Source: Candidatus Cloacimonadota bacterium
Lineage (GTDB): Bacteria > Cloacimonadota > Cloacimonadia > Cloacimonadales > TCS61
Direction of reading: 5' to 3'
NCBI GenBank assembly: GCA_021735645.1
Contig: JAIPGP010000014.1
Coordinates: 1-54,342 of the forward strand
Length of the DNA stretch: 54,342 bases
Within the stretch, counting starts at the first letter, position 1, and every line of letters starts with the position of its first letter. Of this stretch, positions 16,069 through 24,995 are shown piece by piece. The position numbers were made by a program, and so were the translations under genes. The notes under the pieces were generated by a model that saw nothing but the letters and a program-made list of their open reading frames with translations, made no database searches and had not been told where the DNA came from.

Positions 16069-17943
16069 ATGATTTCAACTATTAGAGTATTACAGGTTAA
16101 TGTAAATACTTCATTTTACCGTACAGACCGTTATAAAGTAGGAGATTTCTTTGGACCTGTTGACCTTGGTTTGCATTTATCAGGCAAGCTTAATAGTCTC
16201 AATATTGGGGTCGGATTATTTGCAGGTTCCATCCTCCCGGGTTCTAATCGACTTATTTTCTCCGGTTTTTCTCCCTGCTGGGGCGGATTCTATATTTCTT
16301 CCATGGGCGGTGCCGGTCTCGAATTCAATAATTTAGGAATTAATCTCTTATCTATTATCGGCAAAGCTCCCACTCCTTCCATTTTATACTTAAACCGTAA
16401 CCATGGAGAAGAAATCCAGGTTGAGCTATTCCCCATCCAGATAGCAGATATCTGGCAATCTGGCAGAAAGGGTGTTTATTCCTTAATGGATTACGTCTAT
16501 CAGGAATTTGCTGATAAATATAGTTCTACTCCTCGGATATTAGCTACTGGTCCCGCAGCCTCAGCCACTGATATGGGCGGCATTTGTTCCGTTCCCATTC
16601 GGGATAATAAATTAACTAATGTCGATACCTGGGCTGGTCGGGGTGGATTAGGCTCAAAGCTCTTTCAGGAACATGGCATTGCCGCAATAATTTATGGCGG
16701 AACCCATCTGGAAGAAGATTTTCGGGATCGCACTGTTGCTAATAAGTGGTTTAAGGATAAATATGATCAAATCCTGGCTGTAAAAGATTTTGAAGCAACC
16801 ACCAAATATAGATTTGATCCCAAATTCCAGACTGGTGGTACGCTGGGCGTTAATTATGCCAATGTAGCGGGAAGATTGCTGGCATTTAATTATAAAAGCA
16901 TCTATTATAAAGAAGAAGAGAGATTAGATCTTCACCAGAAATTCATTATCGATCACTACCTGAAACAATTCAATGAAGAAACTATCATAACCAAACAGCA
17001 AAAAACCTGCGGAGAACCCTGCTCAGCACTATGCAAAAAATTGAATGGTGAATTTAAAAAAGATTACGAACCCTATCAAACCCTGGGTCCACTTTGCGGG
17101 ATATTCGATCAACGCTCAGCAGAAAAACTGGTTCATCATGCCGATATATTAGGATTTGATGCCATTTCCGCAGGTGGAGTCCTTTCCTGGCTGATGGAAT
17201 GCCTGGATGAAGGTCTATTATCAATGGAAGAAGCTGGCGTTACTGCCAAGCCTGTATTTGACTTCCCTAATTTCGATCTGATAAATGATTCTGCCAAAAA
17301 TGCCGATATTGGAATTGAACTGCTGGACAGCATCATCCAGAATCGCGGTATATTGAATTTCTCCGAAGGTGCCCGAAAGTTTGGCAGAAAGCTCACGCGC
17401 TTGAAAGGAAAACAAGTTCTTGATAAATTCCTCTATATTGCCTTTGCCCGTAAAGGCTGGATGGTGCCTAATCAATACTGGACACCGGGAGTGCTGTCCC
17501 CTATGGCTATTATGGGCAAATATTACATGTATTATGGCAATGAATTTTTCCGCCCCCGTGACCTGGGCATCCTTTCAGCAGAGCGATTCCAGGCAGAACT
17601 GGTTATGGATAATTTAGGTGTATGCCGTTTCCATAGAGGCTGGGCAGAAGAAATGCTTCCGGAGATCATGGATAAAATTTATAACTTGAAAGACGAATTT
17701 CTCCATAATATTAATATGACCGCCTCACGTATCAATAGTCGAAATGCCGGAGTATTCTGGGAATCTGAACGTAATCTGGACTTCATACTGAGCTTTCTAA
17801 AACGTAAAGTTGAAGTCGATAAAGCCGATGACCCCCAGCTGTTACACTGGCTTAAGCGCTTTGAAGAAAATAAAGCAGAAGCCGCTCTCGATTTCTGGTA
17901 TGAAATTCATAAAGGCATCCAGGAATCACTTAAGGAATTCTAA
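16069..17943 (+). CDS. aldehyde ferredoxin oxidoreductase (AOR) family protein
   Basis: The 624-residue protein matches tungsten-pterin AOR-family enzymes. The N-terminal part has the cofactor-binding region including WAGRGGLGSKLF near 185. Four cysteines for a [4Fe-4S] cluster are visible at about 314, 318, 322 and 343 (TCGEPCSALC and GPLCG). Such enzymes oxidise aldehydes to acids with ferredoxin as acceptor and are typical of anaerobes; the exact substrate cannot be told. AAGGAGG stands five bases before the ATG. The spacing in the cysteine motif (C-x3-C-x3-C) differs slightly from classic AOR. It is followed after 26 bases by tag. Confidence 0.85.
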   Translation: MISTIRVLQVNVNTSFYRTDRYKVGDFFGPVDLGLHLSGKLNSLNIGVGLFAGSILPGSNRLIFSGFSPCWGGFYISSMGGAGLEFNNLGINLLSIIGKAPTPSILYLNRNHGEEIQVELFPIQIADIWQSGRKGVYSLMDYVYQEFADKYSSTPRILATGPAASATDMGGICSVPIRDNKLTNVDTWAGRGGLGSKLFQEHGIAAIIYGGTHLEEDFRDRTVANKWFKDKYDQILAVKDFEATTKYRFDPKFQTGGTLGVNYANVAGRLLAFNYKSIYYKEEERLDLHQKFIIDHYLKQFNEETIITKQQKTCGEPCSALCKKLNGEFKKDYEPYQTLGPLCGIFDQRSAEKLVHHADILGFDAISAGGVLSWLMECLDEGLLSMEEAGVTAKPVFDFPNFDLINDSAKNADIGIELLDSIIQNRGILNFSEGARKFGRKLTRLKGKQVLDKFLYIAFARKGWMVPNQYWTPGVLSPMAIMGKYYMYYGNEFFRPRDLGILSAERFQAELVMDNLGVCRFHRGWAEEMLPEIMDKIYNLKDEFLHNINMTASRINSRNAGVFWESERNLDFILSFLKRKVEVDKADDPQLLHWLKRFEENKAEAALDFWYEIHKGIQESLKEF

Positions 17944-17969
17944 GATATTAAATATTGTAGGAGTATAAT

Positions 17970-18530
17970 ATGAGATGTCCGTGGGGAGATAAGGATGAGC
18001 TTTACCGCAATTATCATGACAAGGAGTGGGGTGTTCCTGCCAGAGATGACCGCACTCAATTTGAATTTCTGGTGCTGGAATCTGCTCAGGCTGGTTTAAG
18101 CTGGTACACGATCTTAAAGAAACGGGAAAACTATCGCAGGGCTTATGATAACTTTGAGCCGGAACTGATAGCAGCGTATGATGAGTTTAAATTCAATGAA
18201 TTGATGGCAAATGCCGGTATTGTGCGCAATAAACTGAAGATTGCAGCTTCTATTAATAATGCCCAGAGGTTTTTGGAGACACAAAAGGAGTTTGGGAGTT
18301 TCTGTAATTATATCTGGGGTTTTGTAGATGGCAAACCGATAGTCAATCACTGGGAAACGATGAGAGAAATACCGGCTCATACTGAATTATCTGACAGAAT
18401 AAGCAAAGACTTGAAGAAAAGAGGGTTTAAGTTTCTGGGCAGCACAATCATCTATTCTCACTTGCAGGCAACCGGGCTGGTCAATGATCATCTGGTTTCC
18501 TGTTTTCGCTGGCAGGAATGTCAGAAATAA
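17970..18530 (+). CDS. tag: DNA-3-methyladenine glycosylase I
   Basis: The 186-residue length and sequence match Tag. The zinc ligands are present: Cys3 (RCPWG), a histidine in YHDKEWGVP, and the C-terminal NDHLVSC pair. The helix-hairpin block QAGLSWYTILKKRENYR and KKRGFKFLGSTIIYS are diagnostic. Tag removes 3-methyladenine from alkylated DNA in base excision repair. GGAG precedes the ATG. The last ~45 bases of the gene plus ~65 bases downstream reappear at 27664-27766, suggesting that the DNA in between inserted at this gene's 3' end. Confidence 0.95.
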   Translation: MRCPWGDKDELYRNYHDKEWGVPARDDRTQFEFLVLESAQAGLSWYTILKKRENYRRAYDNFEPELIAAYDEFKFNELMANAGIVRNKLKIAASINNAQRFLETQKEFGSFCNYIWGFVDGKPIVNHWETMREIPAHTELSDRISKDLKKRGFKFLGSTIIYSHLQATGLVNDHLVSCFRWQECQK

Positions 18531-18596
18531 TATAAAAGCGGAGACCTTGCGGATGGTTTTATCCTCCGCAATGGTTGTCCTGTTGCTTCGTCCGCT
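18487..18596 (+). repeat. left direct repeat (3' end of tag), possible attL
   Basis: The segment from ATCATCTGGTTTC through GTTGCTTCGTCCGCT reappears at 27664-27766 in the same orientation, with one 7-base gap and three substitutions. It includes the tag stop codon and a GC-rich hairpin (GCGGATGG...CCTCCGC) that may terminate tag. The repeat brackets the WYL/LRAT gene block. Confidence 0.75.
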
Positions 18597-18642
18597 ATAA
18601 GTTTTTGCCTTTATCAGACAGTCCATGACAATATTTTTACGT

Positions 18643-18658
18643 ATTGCCCTAATCTGTC
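18643..18658 (+). promoter_or_regulatory. shared upstream motif, left copy (possible operator or inverted repeat end)
   Basis: ATTGCCCTAATCTGTC lies 82 bases before the zinc-ribbon gene. The inverted copy at 27633-27648 matches at 15 of 16 positions and lies upstream of the opposing seven-gene operon. Relative to transcription both copies have the same orientation, as expected for a common operator, but they also form an inverted repeat just inside the direct repeats. Confidence 0.5.
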
Positions 18659-18740
18659 AATAGTGAAAACTATCCTTGTTTCAAGTTCAGATCAAGGAAA
18701 TATTAGCCTTGATTGAAGAAAATTAACCAAGGAGATGATT

Positions 18741-19106
18741 ATGTTTTGTCCAGGATGTGGAAACGAAGTAGCAAATGATGCGGTAATTTGCGTGAAATGT
18801 GGCAGAAGAGTAGGTAAAGAAGCAATTGCAGGAGCAGAAGATGGCAAGTGGACTACAGGAGTTTTTGTAGCTTTGATTTTGGTAACGGTACTGGTACCTT
18901 ATGTGGGGGGATTGATAGGGTTAATATTCGGGATCATAGGGCTCACAAAGCCAGCCAAAAAGAAGCAGGGATTAATACTGATTCTCACAGCAGTGGGTGG
19001 TTTCATTTTATCAATGGCTTTCTGGGGAGCAGTAATTGGCTCAATGTTTTTAGCAGATTCTTATGATTACTATGGAGTACTGGATATAATTTATTTAATA
19101 GCTTAG
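18741..19106 (+). CDS. zinc-ribbon protein with two membrane segments
   Basis: The ATG at 18741 was chosen because AAGGAG ends six bases before it; an ATG at 18735 abuts the binding site. The N-terminus is a zinc ribbon (CPGCGNE...CVKCGRR). Two hydrophobic helices follow, about residues 37-63 and 73-100, with a KPAKKKQ loop between them. Such small zinc-ribbon/DUF4190-like proteins are common and poorly understood. It is the only plus-strand gene inside the block bracketed by the tag repeats. Confidence 0.72.
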   Translation: MFCPGCGNEVANDAVICVKCGRRVGKEAIAGAEDGKWTTGVFVALILVTVLVPYVGGLIGLIFGIIGLTKPAKKKQGLILILTAVGGFILSMAFWGAVIGSMFLADSYDYYGVLDIIYLIA

Positions 19107-19114
19107 TATCTGAT

Positions 19115-19151
19115 GGCTTGCCCTGTTTATATTCAATAAACAGGGCTAGCC
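19115..19151. terminator. bidirectional terminator hairpin
   Basis: GGCTTGCCCTGTTTAT and ATAAACAGGGCTAGCC pair over 16 positions with one mismatch around a five-base loop (ATTCA). It lies between the convergent zinc-ribbon gene and the WYL regulator, so it can end transcripts from both sides. Confidence 0.8.
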
Positions 19152-19183
19152 GATTTTGAGAACTTCTATATAGCGAATAACGA

Positions 19184-20173
19184 TCACATATTAGAGAGCA
19201 TTTCAGTTAGCTCATTTTTAATTAACTGCTTTAATTCTTCGGGTTCAATAACTCTGGCATTTACACCGTAACTTAAAACCACTTTTTTAATTTCCGACAA
19301 GCTGCTCACAGGGATTTCCAGAAGAACAGAACCATTATCACAATCAGTAAATTTCTGATCTTTATGCCAGACTCGTTCTTTAATAAAGGGAGCAATATCT
19401 TTTGAGAATTCGATTTTTACATTTATTATATTACCGCTATAAACTCCAAATCCACTATCAAAGTATTTTTCTGCATCAAACTTGATCGCTGTTCGTTTCT
19501 GTGTTGTTTGATTGAAATTGGAAATCCGGTTGCATGCCCAGGTATAAACCTTGCTGGTTTCATCTAAATATCCTGCAATATAATAATTCTGATTAAAATA
19601 TTTGATAGCCAGCGGAGAAATAGTCACTTTTTTGGTATCTTTCCTCTTCATGCTGAAATAATCAAAGGTTACTTTTACATCATCGCGAATAGCTTCAAAA
19701 ATCAAAAACAGGGTTTCTTCCATTTCTTCATCGTATTTAATCGGAGAGTATGTATCAGAAAAGAAAATCTTATCAGCATCTTTGAAAAATGAATTCATTT
19801 CATGCCCGATAGAATATTTCACTTTCTGAAAAAATCTCTGAAATGAATTCTTTAAAAACGGACTCTTGCTCACTATTGAATAATAAAGATTAAATAAATT
19901 CATCAATTCTTCTATTTCAAAATTGATGGATGGAAATTTATATTTATTCTCTATTTTATAAAGTACCTGTCCATATTCATCACTTTCATAATCTTCATAA
20001 ATAGGGAAACCGCAACTTGATAATGTAGAAATGTCCCTGGCAATTGTCCTTTTAGAAACATTGTGGTCAAGGGCAAGTTCGCCTTTAGTCACCCCATTTG
20101 AGGAGTTATTGATTTTCAACAAAACCTGCCATTGCCTGATCAGAGGGGTATTTCTACCTTGGATATATTTCAT
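19184..20173 (-). CDS. WYL-domain transcriptional regulator with N-terminal HTH
   Basis: Residues about 10-65 form a winged helix-turn-helix (VTKGELALDHNVSKRTIARD). Residues about 150-240 carry a WYL domain (KVTISPLAIKYFNQNYYIAGYLDE) and the last ~80 residues a WCX-like part (VWHKDQKFTD...ELKQLIKNEL). WYL proteins sense ligands and often control phage-defence operons (BrxR/CapW type). It is the last gene of a seven-gene operon, 12 bases after the previous stop, and has no obvious ribosome binding site of its own. It probably autoregulates the operon. Confidence 0.88.
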   Translation of the reverse strand: MKYIQGRNTPLIRQWQVLLKINNSSNGVTKGELALDHNVSKRTIARDISTLSSCGFPIYEDYESDEYGQVLYKIENKYKFPSINFEIEELMNLFNLYYSIVSKSPFLKNSFQRFFQKVKYSIGHEMNSFFKDADKIFFSDTYSPIKYDEEMEETLFLIFEAIRDDVKVTFDYFSMKRKDTKKVTISPLAIKYFNQNYYIAGYLDETSKVYTWACNRISNFNQTTQKRTAIKFDAEKYFDSGFGVYSGNIINVKIEFSKDIAPFIKERVWHKDQKFTDCDNGSVLLEIPVSSLSEIKKVVLSYGVNARVIEPEELKQLIKNELTEMLSNM

Positions 20174-20185
20174 TTATATAGTACG

Positions 20186-20893
20186 CTAATCATTGTTTAT
20201 TAGCTTCGGATTATCTTGTTTTATCGCTTCAATCCGCTTTTTTGAATTTGGCAGTTGCTTGAAATCTACGTCGCCTTGGATTGTTTTTGTCATCGATTCC
20301 ACCCTGTTCATCACAATTTGCGTGACTTCACTATTGATCGCATCAATAGAATCTATACTTGACTGCATCAATATTTCCTGCTGTTTTCGATAAGACTTTG
20401 TCATTTCTTTCTTGTCTTCTATATAACTCGCGATGTACTTATCAATGCTATTCTGGTAACTTTTTCGAGAATCAGGATCTTTGAGTTTCTCTGATGTTTC
20501 AAGCATTTTGGGAATTTTATTCAATTGAAATTCAAAAGAATCTTCATCTACTTTGGAGATCAATTCGGAATACAGGTTATTTATTTTTACTGCTACATCA
20601 AATTTTGCATTGTTCATAAAGGCAATTCTTTGCTCACCCAGGATATTCCATTCTTTCATCATCTCAGTAAGTGCTGAGACAACGTTCGTGAACCCTTCTT
20701 CCTTAGCTTTCATAATGTCTAACTGAAAATTGGCATTCGCCTGCATCAGCTCAAATTCAGCCTGCTTGTTTTTATCTATGTTTTCCTGCTGCAGCTTAGC
20801 GATAATGATCGCCTTTTCTTTTTCGATTTCCGCCGCTTTCACCCTATCGGGTTCATAATTATATGAATATGTTGTTCTTGATCCACCGCCCAT
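20186..20893 (-). CDS. helical coiled-coil protein paralogous to the C-terminus of the LRAT fusion protein
   Basis: The 235-residue protein begins MGGGSR, has an acidic/basic helix rich in EIEKEKAIIIAKLQQ, and is helical throughout. It aligns with the C-terminal ~230 residues of the 21364-22581 product (EPDRVKAAEIEKEK against EPSKVEIAQIEKMK; LMQANANF against LMQAGSEEF). AAGGAG lies seven bases before the ATG. It sits four bases after the separate LRAT gene, so the pair recreates the neighbouring fusion as two chains and the two products very likely interact. Confidence 0.75.
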   Translation of the reverse strand: MGGGSRTTYSYNYEPDRVKAAEIEKEKAIIIAKLQQENIDKNKQAEFELMQANANFQLDIMKAKEEGFTNVVSALTEMMKEWNILGEQRIAFMNNAKFDVAVKINNLYSELISKVDEDSFEFQLNKIPKMLETSEKLKDPDSRKSYQNSIDKYIASYIEDKKEMTKSYRKQQEILMQSSIDSIDAINSEVTQIVMNRVESMTKTIQGDVDFKQLPNSKKRIEAIKQDNPKLINND

Positions 20894-20897
20894 TATT

Positions 20898-21404
20898 CTA
20901 CTCCTTTATTTTTGTCATTTCTATATAAATATTATTTAGTAAATTATTTATCCCTGTTTCTTTGCTTTTCACAATCGGTTTATCTACCAGGATATTTATC
21001 TGCCTGCTTTCAAATTTTCCCATCGTGAAAAAACTGATATAATGCTCACAATTGCTGAATAAAACATCATATTGCTTTCTGCCAATTGCTGCCAGAGCAT
21101 TTTTTATCCTTATTTCTACTGGAAAAAGACATTTCTGCTCTTCTTCACTATATACTCTTACTTCAACTTTTCTTTTCCCCTTAAAATCCTCTAAACTGGT
21201 TAGCTCAAGAAATCCTTCTTTGCCCATAATCCCATTTTTGCCATAAGTAAAATGAATCACTTCTCCATCTGAAATATATAAGGCATGGTGGTTGAAGATG
21301 CCACCTCTCCGGCGAATATGATCTCCGGGTTCGGGATTCTTTTCAATCCAGAATTCTGAGTCTTTAATTCGATTCAGTTCTTGCTTCAATTTGCCGTATT
21401 TCAT
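20898..21404 (-). CDS. LRAT-like (NlpC/P60-superfamily) domain protein
   Basis: The product is almost a single LRAT-type domain: GDHIRRRGGIFNHHALYISDG, EVIHF and the cysteine motif FSNCEHYISF, giving the His-His-Cys set used by LRAT/H-rev107 thiol acyltransferases and phospholipases. There is no signal peptide, so it acts in the cytoplasm, perhaps on membrane lipids. The ATG at 21404 was preferred to 21410 because of spacing from a weak AACAGG. The 5' end overlaps the preceding gene by about 40 bases. Acyl transfer or lipid hydrolysis is inferred from the family. Confidence 0.78.
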   Translation of the reverse strand: MKYGKLKQELNRIKDSEFWIEKNPEPGDHIRRRGGIFNHHALYISDGEVIHFTYGKNGIMGKEGFLELTSLEDFKGKRKVEVRVYSEEEQKCLFPVEIRIKNALAAIGRKQYDVLFSNCEHYISFFTMGKFESRQINILVDKPIVKSKETGINNLLNNIYIEMTKIKE

Positions 21405-22581
21405 TTGCATCCTGTTCTTTATGTTTATCAGCCAAACGTTTCTGAGGTTTCTGGGATGTGAAATCTAATTTTATTTTCTGTGACTCCTGGATCGCTCTTT
21501 CCAGTATGTCCATCCGCTTTTCAATCAGCTTATTAGAATTAATCAGTATTTTTTCTTTGGTGGCATCCGAAGATTGTATCAATTGCCTTTGATTATCATG
21601 CAGCATTTTAATTCTGGTTTGAATTCTATCCATGAAACTCTCTTTATAATGTAAAATACTCTTTTCATAGTTATCATATATCCCGCTTCCCGGTTGATAT
21701 TCTTCCAGTTTTTTTAGTAATTGCGGTAGTCTTCTTTCTATAAAATCAAATTCGTACTCATCAATTTCCTTGCCGAAACTCTTGTAATAGGATTCAATCT
21801 TTTCCCGAATTTCCAGACTGGCACTTTCAAATAATTGATATTTCTCTATTTCCATCTGCTGAGCTTCTTTAGCAATTTCTAACATTTTCTGGTTCAATTT
21901 AACAAATTCTTCCGACCCGGCTTGCATTAACTGTATTGCCAGCTTGGTATTAAATTCGTTTAACTTACCCTCTAATTCGGCAGAAAGCACTATTTTCTCT
22001 TTTTCAATTTCGGCAAGTTCAATGGCTTTCATTTTTTCTATTTGTGCAATTTCCACTTTCGAGGGCTCTTCTAATATCCGTCTCTTCGTATTTACTTTCT
22101 CAATTAAATTACCAACTTTTTCTAATAATCCCATTTTATCATCTCCTTTTTCCATTGGCTTGATTACAGCATCCACCTGTGTGCTTCTATGCTCTGCAAA
22201 AGTGCATTCATTACAAAAATGCTCACAATTGTTAAATACCAGATTATACCCTGCATCTCCTACACATGATCTGGCATAAGAAATAATGGCATCTTTGTCA
22301 AATAACCTGCTCTGCTCCTCAGTATTATATATCCTTACAAATAATTCTCCACCTCTGAGAAATGTTTTCAGATCAGTATTAATTATCTCATTGCCGGCAC
22401 CAGTAAGATTGTCAGAATCTTCAGAAGCAAAGTGAATTACCTCCCCATCAGATATATAAATCCCATGGTGCGTGTATATCCCCCCAGCCCGTGGTGTTTT
22501 TATGTGGTCTGCCGGCTGAGGAGGATTCTTTTCCCATTGTTCTTCATCAAAATGTAGATGATTTATGATTTCACGATTCAT
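21364..22581 (-). CDS. LRAT-like domain fused to a long coiled-coil region
   Basis: The N-terminal ~150 residues are an LRAT-like domain with the motif residues intact (PADHIKTPRAGGIYTHHGIY, EVIHF, NNCEHFC). A linker leads into ~240 residues of coiled coil homologous to the separate 20186-20893 product. The ATG at 22581 is taken as start; a TTG 12 bases upstream is possible but too close to AAGGAG. The fusion, next to a split copy of itself, shows that the two modules work together. It probably is a cytosolic effector or scaffold on the membrane; no function is proven. Confidence 0.78.
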   Translation of the reverse strand: MNREIINHLHFDEEQWEKNPPQPADHIKTPRAGGIYTHHGIYISDGEVIHFASEDSDNLTGAGNEIINTDLKTFLRGGELFVRIYNTEEQSRLFDKDAIISYARSCVGDAGYNLVFNNCEHFCNECTFAEHRSTQVDAVIKPMEKGDDKMGLLEKVGNLIEKVNTKRRILEEPSKVEIAQIEKMKAIELAEIEKEKIVLSAELEGKLNEFNTKLAIQLMQAGSEEFVKLNQKMLEIAKEAQQMEIEKYQLFESASLEIREKIESYYKSFGKEIDEYEFDFIERRLPQLLKKLEEYQPGSGIYDNYEKSILHYKESFMDRIQTRIKMLHDNQRQLIQSSDATKEKILINSNKLIEKRMDILERAIQESQKIKLDFTSQKPQKRLADKHKEQDANEIRQIEARTESN

Positions 22582-22597
22582 AATTCTTCCCAAACTC

Positions 22598-22790
22598 CTT
22601 AGCTCTATTTATTCTCATTTCTTCTTCCCTTTCATCAGTTCCTTTCTCATTTTGAACATGAGAGCATTGTATTCGTCATTTCTCTTTTTCACCTTCTTCG
22701 AGAAAGTCTGGATGTCATTTAAAAATACTTCCATATTCTGGGTTTGCAATTTTCGCAGTTTATTTACTGCATCCCTGAAAACAGGTGTAA
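22598..22790 (-). repeat. near-identical 3'-end segment, copy 1 (pairs with 24803-24995)
   Basis: From CTTAGCTCTRTTTATTCTCATTT through about 190 bases, the 3' end of the 22615 gene and a little downstream DNA are about 94% the same as 24803-24995. The rest of the two genes has diverged to roughly half identical residues. This points to gene conversion or a later partial duplication. Confidence 0.7.
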
Positions 22791-24726
22791 TATCAGTTAA
22801 GTTACTTTTTTCAGCAAATAGCACAATTGATTCTATTTGATTGTCCAGCCATTCTTTAGCCCAGCGGATCAATAGTATTTTTTGTACCGATGAGGTGTTG
22901 TCAAACATAAGGCTCTGCAATATTGCAGTAAACTTGTCTGTGATCTTTGCCAATCCCATTTCTTGTTCAAATTTTTCCTGAAGCTCTCCACCAGCCTGAA
23001 ACGCATATTTCTGATGGATATTCAGAGGCTCATCAACATAGAAAGCATCAAGTTGTGCCCTATAGTCTTTGGCAATGTTAATGATATCGAGAATCATCTC
23101 TTCACTGAGTTTTCGTGGTAGTATGCTATCAGATACCAGATTGAAAACCTTCACAAGTAATAAAAACCGCTCTTTTCGCCAATCAGCAAACCATTGCCTG
23201 GCTTTTTCTTTTTCACAGCTTTCCTGGTCGCATTTTTCATAGAAGTCATCTTTTGTCTTATCAACAAAAATGAGAGTGTCATCAAACCACTCCTCCAACT
23301 GGGCTATAATCAATTCAATTTGCTCACCTTTTCCCTGATACCAGACAAACTTCTTTAATTTATCCTGGATTAACTCACCAGTGTATTCTGCCATAAAACG
23401 GAATTCGGGACGCTGCTGTTTCTCTATTGAGGCTAATTGTATCAGTTTGTCAGAAGAAAAACCAACATTATCAAGTGCTTTCAGTTGCGCTTCTGCTTCG
23501 CTTTTAAATCCAATAAGTTTTAGTTTTACTATATCAAAGTCAAAATCAAAGACTTCCTGCCAACGAGTATGTTGTTGCCCAAAAAACTTGTTCTCCTCTT
23601 CAGTTAAATCAGAAACAGGCTCATATTCCCGGGAAATCTTCTCCTGTATTATTTTTGTCTTTGCAATAAACTGAGATTCCTCTTTGGCAAAATCGTCTAA
23701 ACCTATTAGTAAATTGTCTATCCATTGCACTGTTTTACGGTAGTATTGCAAAGCAGAATCACTGATTTCTGCTAGATTATAGCTTAACAAGGGAACATGG
23801 TAATCAAAATTGGCAGTAATTACTTTACGGGTTGTTTCCTTATTTAATCTGGCAAGCTGAGATTTTACTTCTGTAAGCTCTTGCAGTAGTTTCGGCTTGT
23901 TTGTGTAATCCTTATATATCTTAGCCAGGGAATCATCTTCAAAGCTTGGTATCCAGCCTTGAGTATTAAAAAATTCTATTAATGCTATTGGTATCTTCAT
24001 TTCTGCTACCGTTCGCGTCATTCCCGATTTTGAGCATGTATTTATATCTTCATCAAGAGATACAAACTTTGTCGTTGCATAGGTGGAATTGCAAGGAATG
24101 AAGCATGTAGTGTTTTTGGTATAGCGTTTTATATATGAGTAAGGACTAACGTCGAAGTCTGATATCCTCATATATGAATCCCTAGACAATGAAATATGAT
24201 AAAACCCACTTAGTTCTTTTGTGTTAACTTCCTTAAATGACTCACTTCTTAATACCTCCTCCAACTCTTCTCTGGAAGGTAAATTCCAACCAGTAAGACC
24301 ATGCCAGGCTATTTTTTTAACTTCTTTTTTTGCTGTTTCATAATTAGCTTCGTAAGTTTTAAACTGTCTCAAATTTGCCCAAATCATTCCAGTCTGCTTA
24401 TCAAACACAAACATTTTCCTGTTTTCAAAGAAGTACCAGCGTTTGCTATTTAAAGAAGAAAACAGTTTTTTTAAAAGAGCGTCATCGCTGATATCAGAAA
24501 TCTTAGAATTAAGTTTATCAATTTTTGAGTTTAATTCTGCCGCCTGAGCGTTCACCCCTCCCAGATTCTTTGCCAACACTGCCTTTTCTGTTTCCAGTTC
24601 GGTTATCTTTAAAACATTCTCAGGATGCTCTGCCCCAAGTAAAGTTTCATTGCATTTATTCAACTCTATTTGCAGTGTCTCTATTTTTTCTTCTAACGCC
24701 TTTATTTCAACGGCAACTTTTTTCAT
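22615..24726 (-). CDS. large coiled-coil / Lcl(DUF1566)-like / helical protein, paralogue B
   Basis: The 703-residue protein has an N-terminal coiled coil (about 1-75), then a DUF1566-like module (WYFFENRKMFVFDKQTGMIW ... GWNLPSREELEEV, about 90-165), and a long helical part with YYRKTVQWIDNLLIGLDDF, RPEFRFMAEYTGELIQDK and the ending MRKELMKGKKK. It has no signal peptide or membrane segment. The second ATG (24726) is used since it sits six bases after GGGGAGG. The downstream paralogue at 24820-26943 has the same layout. The function is unknown; the architecture suggests a cytosolic structural or sensor protein. Confidence 0.72.
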   Translation of the reverse strand: MKKVAVEIKALEEKIETLQIELNKCNETLLGAEHPENVLKITELETEKAVLAKNLGGVNAQAAELNSKIDKLNSKISDISDDALLKKLFSSLNSKRWYFFENRKMFVFDKQTGMIWANLRQFKTYEANYETAKKEVKKIAWHGLTGWNLPSREELEEVLRSESFKEVNTKELSGFYHISLSRDSYMRISDFDVSPYSYIKRYTKNTTCFIPCNSTYATTKFVSLDEDINTCSKSGMTRTVAEMKIPIALIEFFNTQGWIPSFEDDSLAKIYKDYTNKPKLLQELTEVKSQLARLNKETTRKVITANFDYHVPLLSYNLAEISDSALQYYRKTVQWIDNLLIGLDDFAKEESQFIAKTKIIQEKISREYEPVSDLTEEENKFFGQQHTRWQEVFDFDFDIVKLKLIGFKSEAEAQLKALDNVGFSSDKLIQLASIEKQQRPEFRFMAEYTGELIQDKLKKFVWYQGKGEQIELIIAQLEEWFDDTLIFVDKTKDDFYEKCDQESCEKEKARQWFADWRKERFLLLVKVFNLVSDSILPRKLSEEMILDIINIAKDYRAQLDAFYVDEPLNIHQKYAFQAGGELQEKFEQEMGLAKITDKFTAILQSLMFDNTSSVQKILLIRWAKEWLDNQIESIVLFAEKSNLTDITPVFRDAVNKLRKLQTQNMEVFLNDIQTFSKKVKKRNDEYNALMFKMRKELMKGKKK

Positions 24727-24802
24727 CATAGTCCTCCCCTTTCTTCACAATATCATAGTTAGAGCCCTGATTATTACAAATGACAATATCGTGAGAATGA
24801 TA

Positions 24803-24995
24803 CTTAGCTCTGTTTATTCTCATTTCTTTTTCCCTTTCATCAGTTCCTTTCTCATTTTAAACATGAGAGCATTGTATTCGTCATTTCTCTTTTTTACCAT
24901 CTTAGAGAAAGTCTGGATGTCATTTAAAAATACTTCCATATTCTGCTTTTGCAATATTCGCAGTTTATTTACTGCATCCGTGAAAACAGGTGTGA
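24803..24995 (-). repeat. near-identical 3'-end segment, copy 2
   Basis: This is the partner of 22598-22790. The match starts outside the coding region, before the stop codon, and runs through the last ~58 codons (ending in KRNDEYNALMFKMRKELM). Confidence 0.7.

Noticed and set aside
20898-21410. Frameshifted pseudogene split from the LRAT fusion gene
   Set aside because: Both LRAT domains are complete with intact motif residues, and the following coiled-coil gene has its own strong ribosome binding site, so these are separate working genes with an overlap of about 40 bases.
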